Positions 30,141 through 39,621 of a stretch of 64,000 nucleotides of DNA are shown piece by piece. The stretch comes from Vibrio rhizosphaerae. GTDB lineage: Bacteria; Pseudomonadota; Gammaproteobacteria; Enterobacterales; Vibrionaceae. The translations under genes and the position numbers were made by a program. Numbering within the stretch: the first letter of the stretch is position 1; every line of letters begins with the position of its first letter. The notes beneath the pieces were generated by a model, which ran no database searches, was not told the DNA's origin, and was given only the letters and a program-made list of their open reading frames with translations. The DNA lies in assembly GCF_024347095.1 (NCBI RefSeq), contig NZ_AP024904.1:248001-312000 (forward strand), in the 5' to 3' direction.

Positions 30141-31505
30141 ATGACACAAAACAAGCCATCGTCAATGCCTGCTGTTGAAGTCAATTTTGACGGCTTGGTC
30201 GGATTAACCCATAACTATGCCGGTCTGTCGTTCGGCAATGTGGCTTCCACCAGCAACAAAAGTCAGGCCGCCAATCCCAAACTGGCCGCACTGCAAGGAT
30301 TGCAGAAGATGAAAGCATTAGCGGATAGCGGATTCAAACAGGGGGTGCTGCCACCACAAGAACGCCCCTGCATCCCGACATTACGCCGCTTAGGGTTTTC
30401 CGGGACCGATGCGCAGGTGCTGACGCAGGCTGCCCGGCAAGCCCCGCATATTCTGACAGCGGTGAGTTCCGCTTCTTCGATGTGGGTTGCCAATGCGGCT
30501 ACGGTTTCTCCGTCGGCAGATACACAAGATCGACGGGTTCATTTCACGGTCGCCAATCTAAACAACAAGTTCCACCGGGCGATTGAAGCCGAGACCACGG
30601 GCAATGCGCTGCGCCGTATTTTTGCCGACCCGGATCATTTTGCTCATCACGCCGCACTGCCACAGCAAGCGATCATGGGAGATGAAGGCGCTGCCAACCA
30701 TAATCGCCTGTGTCAGCATTACGGGGCCGCAGGTGTCGAAGTGTTCGTCTATGGCCGTCAGGTGTATGGCGGGCGGGTCGAACCCAAACGTTACCCGGCC
30801 CGCCAGACGCGTGAGGCCAGTGAAGCGATTGCTCGCTTGCATCAGTTGGATCCGGCAAGGACGGTGTTTGTGCAGCAAAATCCAGAAGTGATTGACCAAG
30901 GGGTGTTTCATAATGATGTGATTGCGGTCAGTAATGGCCCGGTGTTGTTCTATCATCAGGAAGCATTTCTTAATCCATCGGCGGCATTTGCGGAGATGCA
31001 GGCCAAGCTTGCTGCTGTCGCGTGTGAATTGATGCCGGTTGAAGTCCCGAGTGCACAGGTCTCAGTTGCTGACGCAGTTAACACTTATCTGTTTAATAGC
31101 CAGCTTTTAACTAAAGCCGATGGTAAAATGCTGATTGTCGTCCCGCAGGAAGCCCGGGAACATGAAGGGGTGTGGCGCTATCTTTCTGAACTGATCCAAA
31201 GTAACGGTCCGATCGATGCAGTGCAGGTATTCAATTTACGGGAAAGTATGCGTAATGGCGGCGGTCCGGCTTGTTTACGTCTGCGTGTTGTGTTGAATGA
31301 AGCTGAAATTCAGGCGACTAATCCGCATGTATTGATGAGCGACGAGGTTTACCGGACGCTTACGAATTGGGTTGAGAGACATTATCGCGATCGCCTGTCG
31401 GAACATGATCTGGCTGATCCTCAGTTGTTGCTCGAAAACCAGACTGCGCTGGATGAGTTAACCCGGATTCTGCATTTAGGATCCATCTATCCGTTCCAGC
31501 GTTAA
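30141..31505 (+). CDS. astB: N-succinylarginine dihydrolase
   Basis: Hydrolyses N-succinylarginine to N-succinylornithine, CO2 and two ammonia, the second AST step. The 454-residue amidinotransferase-fold protein shows [21 protein letters not shown] split over the N-terminus, [15 protein letters not shown] [11 protein letters not shown] near residue 172, HNDVIAVSN near 255, [11 protein letters not shown] near 370 with the catalytic Cys, and the family ending [13 protein letters not shown] is 8 bases before ATG 30141; the ATG at 30135 is too close. Confidence 0.95.
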   Translation: MTQNKPSSMPAVEVNFDGLVGLTHNYAGLSFGNVASTSNKSQAANPKLAALQGLQKMKALADSGFKQGVLPPQERPCIPTLRRLGFSGTDAQVLTQAARQAPHILTAVSSASSMWVANAATVSPSADTQDRRVHFTVANLNNKFHRAIEAETTGNALRRIFADPDHFAHHAALPQQAIMGDEGAANHNRLCQHYGAAGVEVFVYGRQVYGGRVEPKRYPARQTREASEAIARLHQLDPARTVFVQQNPEVIDQGVFHNDVIAVSNGPVLFYHQEAFLNPSAAFAEMQAKLAAVACELMPVEVPSAQVSVADAVNTYLFNSQLLTKADGKMLIVVPQEAREHEGVWRYLSELIQSNGPIDAVQVFNLRESMRNGGGPACLRLRVVLNEAEIQATNPHVLMSDEVYRTLTNWVERHYRDRLSEHDLADPQLLLENQTALDELTRILHLGSIYPFQR

Positions 31506-31526
31506 CCGGCAGGAAAGGAGAACAGG

Positions 31527-32516
31527 ATGAAGGATTTTCTGCACACAACGTTACAGGGGCAACCGCCGGCTGAAACCGCCGGAGAAAACGATTATTTAAC
31601 TTGGCAGTGGCTGGCGGATGGTGTGTTACTGCTGGCGCCGAAAGTCGCAGCCACAGACGTCAAACATGTGTTGATCTCGGCGGGGGTGCATGGCAATGAG
31701 ACGGCACCGATTGAAATTCTGTCACGGCATGTGAACCGCTTACTGAGCGGGGAAATGCCCTTAGCGGTACGGTTATTGGTCGTATTCGGCAATCCGGATG
31801 CGATTCGGGCCGGGGTACGTTATCAAACGGTGGATTTGAACCGATTGTTTCATGGTTATCACCGGAATTATCCGGCATGTCCGGAGACTGAGCGTGCTGT
31901 GGTGCTGGAGCATATCGTGGAGACGTTTTTTGCCGATACCGGCACCGAGCGATTTCATTTTGATCTGCACACGGCGATCCGTGAGTCTTTTCACGTCCGC
32001 TTCGGTGTACTGCCGCAAAAGACACTGGCCTCAGATGATTTTCTCCACGGTTTGATCGGTATGGGGCTGGAAGCCTTGGTGATCAATCCGATCCCCGGCG
32101 GTACGTTCAGTTATTACACCCATGCAGCGTTGCAAGTGCAGAGCTGTACGCTTGAACTCGGTAAAGCCCGTCCCTTCGGTGAAAATGATCTCAGCCAGTT
32201 TGCCGCAGCTGATACGGCATTGGGGTGTTTTATTCGCGGGGAAGCATTTTCTGCCGATATGTTAGCGCCGATTAAGGTGTATCAGGTCGCGCGTGAACTG
32301 AAAAAACTGTCGGATAATTTTCACTTTATTGATGTCAGTGACGATGCAAAGAACTTTACTTGCTTCACGCAAGGGACGGTAATCGCACAGGATGAGGATG
32401 TGACTTATCGGGTTGAACGCGCCAACGAGTGGCTGATTTTCCCCAATGCCGGGGTGAAGACCGGTCTGCGTGCCGGTCTGATGCTGGCAGAGGCCGATCT
32501 CGATGCGTTAATGTGA
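31527..32516 (+). CDS. astE: Succinylglutamate desuccinylase
   Basis: Zinc-dependent deacylase releasing glutamate and succinate in the last AST step. The 329-residue M14-like enzyme carries the zinc ligands in GVHGNETAPIE near residue 53 and FDLHTAI near 147, and a C-terminal carboxylate cluster, LELGKARPFGEND, near 210. Twenty-one bases after astB with AAGGAG. The operon lacks the transaminase gene astC/aruC, which must be supplied elsewhere. Its stop lies one base from the stop of a convergent gene. Confidence 0.93.
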   Translation: MKDFLHTTLQGQPPAETAGENDYLTWQWLADGVLLLAPKVAATDVKHVLISAGVHGNETAPIEILSRHVNRLLSGEMPLAVRLLVVFGNPDAIRAGVRYQTVDLNRLFHGYHRNYPACPETERAVVLEHIVETFFADTGTERFHFDLHTAIRESFHVRFGVLPQKTLASDDFLHGLIGMGLEALVINPIPGGTFSYYTHAALQVQSCTLELGKARPFGENDLSQFAAADTALGCFIRGEAFSADMLAPIKVYQVARELKKLSDNFHFIDVSDDAKNFTCFTQGTVIAQDEDVTYRVERANEWLIFPNAGVKTGLRAGLMLAEADLDALM

Positions 32517-32517
32517 G

Positions 32518-34269
32518 TCAGGGGGCTGAGTCCCCTTCGGGGAACAGCGATGACTCATCCTGCCCGGGCGGGAGCCGATGTGAGGGGTTACCTTGCGGTT
32601 CGACTCGGTTTCTGCCTTGTTGCTTGGCCCGATAGAGACGTTTATCGGCCATTCGGTAAAGTGCTTCAAATGTTTCAGCATGCGTGCGGGTTGCAATCCC
32701 GAAGCTGGCGGTCAGATAAATCTCCAGTGTTTCGTGACAAAATGGTGTTTGTGCAATGATGTCCCGTAAATTTTCGGTATAGGCACTCGCCTGTTCTCCA
32801 TTGGTATCGGGAAGTAATATCACCATTTCTTCACCGCCCCACCGTGCAATGACATCATGCTCGCGGGTATGACGTTTGAGCAGTTTTGCCATATGTATCA
32901 GCGCAAGATCACCGATATGATGTCCGTGTGAGTCATTAATTCTTTTGAAGTGATCGATATCCATCATGACGAAACTGAGCGGTTTTTGGGTCCGGTTTGA
33001 CTGCTGAATGCAGTGATGGCCCGCTGCCAGAAGTGAACGTCTGTTGAACAGATTCGTTAATGGATCATATGACGATAGATATTCTGCCGTGATTCTTTGT
33101 TGCTCCACATCTTTTAACCGATAAGCCACGATCACGGCCAGAATAATCGCTTCAAATACCACCCCGAATACAGCACCGTTATAGCTGTAATAGTTATAGG
33201 GAATCAATCCCCATACTGACAGTGTCGTAATCAGCAGGCCTAACATGCTGCATAAGACCGCAATCAGAAAATACCGAGTGTCTTTGGTTTTGTTCAGGTT
33301 TAATCCCCCCAGTAAGATCATGATCATGGTCGTCAGTGAGAGAAACTTAAACGCAAGTTTGGTCGCCCAAAAGTGCATGTTTAAGCTGATCAGAACCACC
33401 ATCGCCAGAATTCCCAGACCACTATAGATCAGTAACGCTAAATTCAGTTTGGGAGTGGTTTGATGGATACGCAGAAAGTGAGACACAAAGATTAAGCCGG
33501 AGACCCCATGAAAAACCATCATGATTAGGGTGAGATTATTTTCAATCAGCAGTGAATTGGGATACAGCCAAGCAAAGCCATAGCCGTTATAAGAAATATT
33601 GACGATGATAAAACAGCTGATATAGAGCGAATAGAAAAGAGCATCCAACTGTTTGATGGAAAAGTACAGGACAAGGTTCATGCCGACCAAGGCCAGCAAC
33701 ACGCCATATAAGAGCCCGGATGTGACATGGATTTGCGAATCGAGGGCTCTGGATTGATAAGCGTCGAGTAAAGCAATGGGAAGGGTTAATGGGTCAAAAG
33801 ACTGACCACGGATGAAAATCTGACTTTTCCCCGGCGGGATCTTCATATCGAACACAAAGCCGATGCCGGGCAGCAGCTGTGCGTCGGCGAACTGATGATC
33901 ACCGGAATGCCATGTCTGAATCAAACCCTGATCATTGACTAAATAAATGGTCAGATCATCCACCCAGGCTTGCGCGGCATTGAGGCGGCGATATTGTTCA
34001 ACCCGGGTATCATTTTGTACGTCTAACTGAATCCACGTGGCGTGTTTATTGATACCAAATGACATAAAGTCTTGAGGCGGGTGCTGAACCTTTCCGGTCT
34101 GAAAGCGTTGTCTGGCTTGCGCAAGCGATATCGGGGTTGTGGTCTCCTCGTGAAAATAAGCGATGTCGGTCAGTAAGGTCGGGATGCTATTGTGCGGGCT
34201 TGTCATTGCCAAAACATTTTGACAATCAACGATCAGTAAAAAAATAATTAATACAAAGCGCACCATCAT
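32518..34269 (-). CDS. 7TM sensor diguanylate cyclase (7TMR-DISM plus GGDEF)
   Basis: A 583-residue membrane protein. It has a signal peptide (about 1-21), a periplasmic 7TMR-DISM extracellular domain to about residue 170, seven membrane segments (about 180-375) and a cytoplasmic GGDEF domain (about 400-560). The active-site motif is GGEEM at residues 478-482, preceded by RW. This is an acceptable GGEEF variant with the metal and catalytic Glu retained, so synthesis of cyclic di-GMP is expected. Possible ligands are carbohydrates. The ribosome-binding site is weak. Its 3' end abuts astE with one base between stops. Confidence 0.88.
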   Translation of the reverse strand: MMVRFVLIIFLLIVDCQNVLAMTSPHNSIPTLLTDIAYFHEETTTPISLAQARQRFQTGKVQHPPQDFMSFGINKHATWIQLDVQNDTRVEQYRRLNAAQAWVDDLTIYLVNDQGLIQTWHSGDHQFADAQLLPGIGFVFDMKIPPGKSQIFIRGQSFDPLTLPIALLDAYQSRALDSQIHVTSGLLYGVLLALVGMNLVLYFSIKQLDALFYSLYISCFIIVNISYNGYGFAWLYPNSLLIENNLTLIMMVFHGVSGLIFVSHFLRIHQTTPKLNLALLIYSGLGILAMVVLISLNMHFWATKLAFKFLSLTTMIMILLGGLNLNKTKDTRYFLIAVLCSMLGLLITTLSVWGLIPYNYYSYNGAVFGVVFEAIILAVIVAYRLKDVEQQRITAEYLSSYDPLTNLFNRRSLLAAGHHCIQQSNRTQKPLSFVMMDIDHFKRINDSHGHHIGDLALIHMAKLLKRHTREHDVIARWGGEEMVILLPDTNGEQASAYTENLRDIIAQTPFCHETLEIYLTASFGIATRTHAETFEALYRMADKRLYRAKQQGRNRVEPQGNPSHRLPPGQDESSLFPEGDSAP

Positions 34270-34573
34270 ATTGATTGATTCTATTTTATCTTTTCGACGA
34301 GAGATTGAGGTGGAAACATCACATCACTTGGCATGATTTGAATGAGATGATGATGTGTCATACGAGCATTATCCAGAGATAATGCCATGATTTAAAATAG
34401 GTGAACTGGCTTTGGGGATGGTTATTTTTAATTATCTCAATAGCGATACAATTTACATGATTTATCTTGCACTTGAGTAAAAGACGTTGTGCAAATTGCG
34501 TCTGTTTGTCTATGGATAAATGTCTATGAACGAATGCGCGGTCGTGCATCGGGTGAACCGAGCAATGTGTGAT
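34270..34573. other. AT-rich intergenic region
   Basis: About 300 bases between the diguanylate cyclase start and the histidine kinase stop. It must hold the cyclase promoter. No RNA gene, hairpin with a T-tail or coding frame with a ribosome-binding site was seen. Confidence 0.45.
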
Positions 34574-35635
34574 TCAAGCGCGTTTGAGTGGCAGATGAAT
34601 CGTAAATGTGCTGCCTTCGCCCACGATGGAAGCAACCTCAATACATCCCCTGTGTTTTTCGATAATGCCATAAGTGACTGAAAGTCCCAGTCCGGTGCCT
34701 TTGCCGACGGGTTTGGTGGTGAAAAATGGATCAAAAATATGGGGAATCATTTTCTCATCAATGCCGATACCATTATCACTAATCGTAATAACGACCTGAT
34801 CCGCCACCACGGTCGTTTGGATAATAATGGTGCCCCAATCGGGAATGGCTTGCACAGCGTTGACCAACAGATTGAGAAAGACCTGATTGAGCTGAGAGGG
34901 CAGACATTCGATCGGGGGTAATAGGCCATATTGGCGTATCACTTCTGCTTTGAATTTGATTTCATTCCAGACCACGTTGAGTGTACTGTCGATGCAAGTA
35001 TGGATATCAACGGTTTGCCATTCACTATTGCCGGGACGCGAAAAGTCGCGCAAGTCTCGTACAATTCTTCGAACGCGTGCCACACCGTCGATGGATTCGT
35101 TCACCAGCGTGATAATGTCAGTCCGCAGATAGTCGATATCAATGCTGCGTTTATAAGCATCGAGCCGGGCTTGATTTTCAGGGGATAACTCCGCTTCATA
35201 TTGAGCATATTGGTCATGCAGTGCCAATAATTGCTCCACATAGCCTTTGAGCATATCAAGGTTAGAATTCACAAACCCGATCGGGTTGTTCACTTCATGG
35301 GCAACACCTGCCGCCAATTGACCAATGGATGCCAGTTTCTCAGACTGCAGTAGTTGATTGTGGGCATCCTCCAGCTTTTTGATTAATTTACGCTGCTCTT
35401 CGCGTTCCTGAGTTAAGTCACGGTTGATCCGCTCATTTTCATGTAGTGCTGATTCGAGTTCAGCCGTACGACGACGCACTTGGTTTTCCAGCATGACTGT
35501 ATCCTGAAACAGACTGTAGTTGCCGGACTGTTTGTTTGCCTCACGTTCTGCTCTGTCCATCAGTGACGTGACAACTTTATTGAGGCGGCGTATCTCCTGA
35601 CGCAGAGCGGCTTCATTTTCTTCCGCGTCAGTCAT
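34574..35635 (-). CDS. Soluble sensor histidine kinase, partner of FIST protein
   Basis: A 353-residue kinase without membrane segments. A long coiled coil (about 5-100) leads to the HisKA box with phosphoacceptor H113 in [11 protein letters not shown], then the ATPase domain with N box [13 protein letters not shown] near 250, G1 DNGIGI near 295, and F/G2 [16 protein letters not shown] near 312. Input probably comes from the FIST protein, whose gene overlaps it by 8 bases (ATGACTGA). ATG 35635 is preferred over 35641 because GAGG is then 9 bases away. No response regulator gene is adjacent. Confidence 0.88.
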   Translation of the reverse strand: MTDAEENEAALRQEIRRLNKVVTSLMDRAEREANKQSGNYSLFQDTVMLENQVRRRTAELESALHENERINRDLTQEREEQRKLIKKLEDAHNQLLQSEKLASIGQLAAGVAHEVNNPIGFVNSNLDMLKGYVEQLLALHDQYAQYEAELSPENQARLDAYKRSIDIDYLRTDIITLVNESIDGVARVRRIVRDLRDFSRPGNSEWQTVDIHTCIDSTLNVVWNEIKFKAEVIRQYGLLPPIECLPSQLNQVFLNLLVNAVQAIPDWGTIIIQTTVVADQVVITISDNGIGIDEKMIPHIFDPFFTTKPVGKGTGLGLSVTYGIIEKHRGCIEVASIVGEGSTFTIHLPLKRA

Positions 35636-36800
35636 TGGCATGTTCCTCGTCTCCGAATTTTATCTCATCACCAAAAACAATCCCTGTCAGGGTTTGATTG
35701 ATGTGGACCCCCCCAAATTGTTCACCATAGGTACTGAATCCGACGGCGTTATATTGATGGAGCAACTTACCGACGGCTGCTTTGCTTCCGTTGCGGGTTG
35801 CCTCCAGATTACGCAAGATGCAGTCACACACTAACATGCCCTGAATATGCGTGACGTGGTCTTCCAACGCTTTCAACGTCGCGGTTAATTTATCGAGCAT
35901 ATTTTCGCCATGAGCTACTCTGAGTACGACACCTTCATCGATGGCACAATAGAAAGTCAGGCTACCATCCGGGTTCGCATGTTGAATCGAGCGAACAAAA
36001 TCAGTGCCGTCGATCATCACCACCACGGGCCAAGCGGCAAAATGGTTCGAGTTGAGTTGTTCCGGGTCAACGTCCACGAGGCGGGCGTATTCTGCGGCTG
36101 CCGGGAGCCCGTTAATTTCTTTGACAATACGGTTCTTGGCATCGACTTCCGTAACCACCATTCGTTCATGGCCGGAAATAAAGTGCTGTGTCTTAAACAG
36201 GTGAATCGCGAGAGAGGTATTGATCAGTACCAGCGTTGCACTATCGGTATGAAATTGCCCGTCGGCAAAGACCCAAGTCTGTTTGAATTTCAATTCGTCG
36301 CCGGCAGAACCACCAAACATCCGGATATGCCCGAGCCCGTCTTGTAAAGCGTGAGTGACCGGCTCTTCGCGTACCGAGAGTCCATCAATGAGTAAGAAGC
36401 CAAAATTTTGGTTGGTCTCGACATAAGCGGGGGAACTTTCCAAGCGTCGTAGCAAGTCTTGAGCAAAGGCGCGGCCATAAGAAATTTCAAAAGTTTGAAG
36501 TTGTTTCAGATGACCGACAACAGCGGTACAGGATGCCGCAGAAAAACTGATTCCTGTCAGGCTGTGGTCGAGATAACCTGCCGGACCAATTTCACCGGCG
36601 GTGGTACACCCCACCACTAACGTCTCAGGAAAGTACTGATGAATGGCTGCTGTCAGCAGCGGTAAATCATAATTGCTGGAACAGAAGAAAATAACCAAGG
36701 CCATCTGTGGCTGCACGATTTGGGTCTGCAGTTCTAAAACAGCCGTGGCTGCATCCGGTGAACAAGAATGGCCTGTCAGAATCGGTTTCGATTTATCCAT
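35628..36800 (-). CDS. FIST-domain sensor protein
   Basis: A 390-residue protein with FIST_N (about residues 25-215) and FIST_C (about 225-365) domains, a predicted small-ligand (amino-acid) sensor. Visible features are VVGCTTAGEIGP near 68, GGSAGDELKF near 170 and CAIDEGVVLRVAHGENM near 285. No signal peptide or membrane segment, so it is cytoplasmic. GGAG with 6-base spacing places the start at 36800; the frame extends to 36890 without support. It is encoded with an overlapping histidine kinase and probably controls it. Confidence 0.85.
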   Translation of the reverse strand: MDKSKPILTGHSCSPDAATAVLELQTQIVQPQMALVIFFCSSNYDLPLLTAAIHQYFPETLVVGCTTAGEIGPAGYLDHSLTGISFSAASCTAVVGHLKQLQTFEISYGRAFAQDLLRRLESSPAYVETNQNFGFLLIDGLSVREEPVTHALQDGLGHIRMFGGSAGDELKFKQTWVFADGQFHTDSATLVLINTSLAIHLFKTQHFISGHERMVVTEVDAKNRIVKEINGLPAAAEYARLVDVDPEQLNSNHFAAWPVVVMIDGTDFVRSIQHANPDGSLTFYCAIDEGVVLRVAHGENMLDKLTATLKALEDHVTHIQGMLVCDCILRNLEATRNGSKAAVGKLLHQYNAVGFSTYGEQFGGVHINQTLTGIVFGDEIKFGDEEHAND

Positions 36801-36960
36801 CACTGTCTCCGGAGATGACCGTTGTGTGTTTTTCCCATGGATGAAAGCCCGGTATTGCTGCCAACGTCTCGTTCCGCTTGCTTTGCACATTCTGGATTAC
36901 ACTGACTCTCACCCATACCAAAGTCAGCCTATGTCTGGGTGTCCTTCATGTAAGCCATTT

Positions 36961-37161
36961 TTATAAGCCTGTTGTTATCGACTTAGGATTGCCAAACCTG
37001 TTGTTATAAACCTATTGTGATAATGCTATGGCTATAAACTTGTTGTTATAAATCTATGGTTATAAATCTATAGTTATAAACTTATGATTATAAATTTATT
37101 GTTACAAAACATAACTACAAACCACAGTCACAAACCATTATTATAAGCAAGTGTTATAACC
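36961..37161. repeat. Degenerate 14-bp minisatellite
   Basis: About 200 bases consist of drifting copies of a unit close to TATAAATCTATGGT. The clearest run, around 37045-37110, has exact 14-bp spacing (TATAAATCTATGGT, TATAAATCTATAGT, TATAAACTTATGAT, TATAAATTTATTGT). Copies degrade towards both ends. It lies in the 660-bp region between the FIST gene start and the stomatin-like gene. Function unknown. Confidence 0.8.
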
Positions 37162-37461
37162 ATTGTACTTGGTCCTTGCATACTACAGAGTACTTGCATA
37201 TCACTGACTGTAGGGGGAGCAGCGTGATATGTATGAGTGTTTTGCTATAGGTATAGTTCGTTGACCGTAGAAAGACCAAAAGTGCTTTGTAGAATTTGTG
37301 ACCGTCATCTTCGCTCTGAGTCGTCAGTCATGTTTCGGTTATGGACGGATGTGAGATTGATTGGCTCAATATCAAGGTCAGGAAAGGAAAGGCTTTCTTT
37401 GATGATGATAGGAAGATAGACTTTAATTCTTTTATATACTTACTGAGGAACAACTTTACTC
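37162..37461. other. Intergenic region before the stomatin-like gene
   Basis: Follows the minisatellite. A chance 60-codon frame at 37237-37419 lacks a ribosome-binding site. TTTTATATACTTACTGAGGAAC just before 37462 holds AT-rich promoter-like sequence and the GAGGA ribosome-binding site of the next gene. Confidence 0.4.
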
Positions 37462-38409
37462 ATGGATATCGTGAATCTGCTGTTTAATAATTTATTTACA
37501 GTGCCAGTTGCACTGCTGATTTTTGTATTCTTTCTACTCAAATCCGCAATCATTTTCGTCCCTCAGAATCAGGCCTATCTGATTGAGCGGTTTGGTAAAT
37601 ATCGGTCAACCAAAGAAGCCGGTTTACATTTTTTGGTCCCGTTTATTGATCGGATCGCTGCTGACCGTTCATTAAAAGAACAGGCCGTTGATGTTCCCCA
37701 ACAGAGTGCGATTACCAAAGATAATATTTCTCTGCATGTGGATGGTGTCCTGTATTTTCGAGTGCTTGACCCATATAAAGCTACCTATGGTGTCGATGAT
37801 TATATTTTTGCCGTGACTCAGTTATCTCAGACAACGATGCGTTCTGAGTTGGGTAAAATGGAGTTGGATAAAACGTTTGAAGAGCGTGATGCGCTGAACA
37901 CCAATATTGTTTCTTCTATCAACGAAGCCGCTGGTCCTTGGGGGATTCAGGTATTGCGCTATGAAATTAAAGACATTATCCCGCCTCATTCGGTGATGGA
38001 AGCGATGGAAGCGCAAATGAAAGCAGAGCGGGTCAAGCGGGCTCAAATTCTGGAATCTGAAGGGGATCGTCAGGCCGCAATTAACCGTGCGGAAGGGGAG
38101 AAACAATCGATTGTTTTGTCAGCGGAAGCGGATAAATCTGAGAAAATCCTCCGTGCAGAAGGGGAAGCCAAAGCGATTATTGCGGTGGCAAATGCACAGG
38201 CAGAAGCCCTGCAAACGATTGGTGATTCGGCCAATACGGAAAGCGGTCAGAAAGCGATTCAGCTTGAACTTGCAACTAAAGCAATTGCGGCGAAACAGGC
38301 CATTGCCAAAGAATCTTCGATGGTGATTCTGCCTGACAGCGCGACAGATGCCGGTTCTATGGTCGCACAGGCGACAGCAATCATTAATCAGTTGAATAAG
38401 AGCCGATGA
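37462..38409 (+). CDS. SPFH/stomatin-family membrane protein (QmcA-like)
   Basis: A 315-residue protein with one N-terminal membrane helix (about 12-32), an SPFH/Band-7 domain (about 35-200) with VPQNQAYLIERFGKY, and an Ala/Glu-rich coiled coil (about 195-260, EGDRQAAINRAEGEKQ) ending in a hydrophobic C-terminal part. Members form oligomers in membranes and work with NfeD proteins, here encoded immediately downstream with a 4-base overlap. E. coli QmcA pairs with YbbK/NfeD in the same way. A role in membrane protein quality control is known for the family, not shown here. Confidence 0.9.
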   Translation: MDIVNLLFNNLFTVPVALLIFVFFLLKSAIIFVPQNQAYLIERFGKYRSTKEAGLHFLVPFIDRIAADRSLKEQAVDVPQQSAITKDNISLHVDGVLYFRVLDPYKATYGVDDYIFAVTQLSQTTMRSELGKMELDKTFEERDALNTNIVSSINEAAGPWGIQVLRYEIKDIIPPHSVMEAMEAQMKAERVKRAQILESEGDRQAAINRAEGEKQSIVLSAEADKSEKILRAEGEAKAIIAVANAQAEALQTIGDSANTESGQKAIQLELATKAIAAKQAIAKESSMVILPDSATDAGSMVAQATAIINQLNKSR

Positions 38410-38864
38410 TGGATTTTATCATCGCACATTTGGTACAGATACTGGCGGTAGTTGGCTTGATCTTATTGGCTGTTGAAGTGTTGGTACTGGGTGCGAGCAC
38501 GTTTGTGCTGCTATTGATGGGAATGGGGTTACTACTGGCATCACTGTCGATGTATCTCGAATGGATTCCCGCAACATGGCAATGGGCACTGGTGGCGACG
38601 ACTTTCTATACATTGGTCTCAGGCGGTGTTTTGTGGCCGATTTTTAAACGCGCACAGCAAAAGCCTGAACATACGAATGTCAACAGCGATCTGATTGGTC
38701 ACAGTTTTGTGCTACCACAAGATACCACGCCGGAGACACCGACATCGTATCGTTTCTCTGGTATTGAGTGGCGTCTGATCGCTCAAGAGCCATTAACCAA
38801 AGGGACTTTGGTTGAAGTGATTCATTTACAAGTCGGTGAGTTATTCATCCGGGCAAAACAGTAG
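38406..38864 (+). CDS. NfeD-family membrane protein
   Basis: A 152-residue protein with two or three N-terminal membrane helices (about 6-75) and a C-terminal OB-fold domain (about 90-150, with RFSGIEWRLIAQEPLTKGT), the standard short NfeD layout. The ATG overlaps the stop of the stomatin-like gene (ATGA; the next codon is also ATG). The pair forms an operon ended by the hairpin at 38884-38922. Confidence 0.9.
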   Translation: MMDFIIAHLVQILAVVGLILLAVEVLVLGASTFVLLLMGMGLLLASLSMYLEWIPATWQWALVATTFYTLVSGGVLWPIFKRAQQKPEHTNVNSDLIGHSFVLPQDTTPETPTSYRFSGIEWRLIAQEPLTKGTLVEVIHLQVGELFIRAKQ

Positions 38865-38883
38865 TCCAAGACCTCGTGTATTG

Positions 38884-38926
38884 AAACCCCTATCCGGTCA
38901 GCAATTGGCGGATAGGGGTTTTTTGT
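38884..38926 (+). terminator. Intrinsic terminator of the stomatin-NfeD operon
   Basis: AAACCCCTATCCG pairs with CGGATAGGGGTTT across a 12-nt loop and is followed by a run of Ts. It overlaps the stop codon of the convergent exonuclease gene, so one hairpin may serve both strands. Confidence 0.85.
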
Positions 38927-39603
38927 AAGCCAAGCTTTTTGGCTTGCACCAAAAACAGTTCGCCGCAGGCAAGTGCATCACTGGCTGCCGAATGAGCGCA
39001 GTAATCCGGGAGGTGATAGTAACGTCGTAAATCATCTAACTGATAACTGTCATGATGCCGGTTTCTTCCCGCATAACTAAAGCGTTTTTCAATCTCCAGT
39101 GTATCGACAAAATAACCGGGGAATGCTTTGAGCTGGTAATGTTGCCGGAGAAAATGGGTAATAAACCGTTTTTCTATCGGACAATGATGCGCCAGTAATA
39201 TTTTCCCCTGCGCCCGCTCCAGCAGCCGATTCATCCCCTCGACCAGCGAGATACCTTGCGCTAAAGCGTGCGGTGTCAGCCCGTTGATTTGTGCTGTCTC
39301 CGGTTTGATAAACTCCCCATGATTGATCAATAGCTCTTCATGACCGGCGATATCAATCGCTTCTAAGGTGAGATCAACCATTCCTATCGAGAGGATCTGA
39401 TCGTCGGAGGGGGTCAGACCGGTTGTTTCGAAATCAAGTGCCAGAAAGCGAAGTTCGCTGAGTGGGGTCTCCGGAAGTACCAAGGGATGTGACAGATATG
39501 CCCGCAATGCAGCCGACCAGTGTGGATCGATTTGAATCCGTTGTCGCAGTGCTTCTGCGTCGAATGGATGTTTCCAGTGTTGTAGCCAGTCAGTCAGCAT
39601 CAT
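38890..39603 (-). CDS. DEDDh-type 3'-5' exonuclease, DnaQ/PolC-epsilon family
   Basis: A 237-residue exonuclease. ExoI is LALDFETTGL near residue 55, with the Asp-Glu metal ligands. ExoIII is HSAASDALACGEL near 205, with the His and Asp of the DEDDh class. ExoII reads LLAHHCPIEKRFI near 140, where the usual Asp appears to be Glu, a conservative but unusual change. Encoded 18 bases after a cNMP/CBS/DUF294 protein, an association common in gamma-proteobacteria. Substrate may be RNA or DNA; not a polymerase subunit by length. Confidence 0.85.
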   Translation of the reverse strand: MMLTDWLQHWKHPFDAEALRQRIQIDPHWSAALRAYLSHPLVLPETPLSELRFLALDFETTGLTPSDDQILSIGMVDLTLEAIDIAGHEELLINHGEFIKPETAQINGLTPHALAQGISLVEGMNRLLERAQGKILLAHHCPIEKRFITHFLRQHYQLKAFPGYFVDTLEIEKRFSYAGRNRHHDSYQLDDLRRYYHLPDYCAHSAASDALACGELFLVQAKKLGLQKTPIRQLLTG

Positions 39604-39621
39604 GAGGCTCTCTTTATATTG

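Noticed and set aside
34358..34549. 63-codon minus-strand frame between cyclase and kinase genes
   Set aside because: No ribosome-binding site and no protein-like features.
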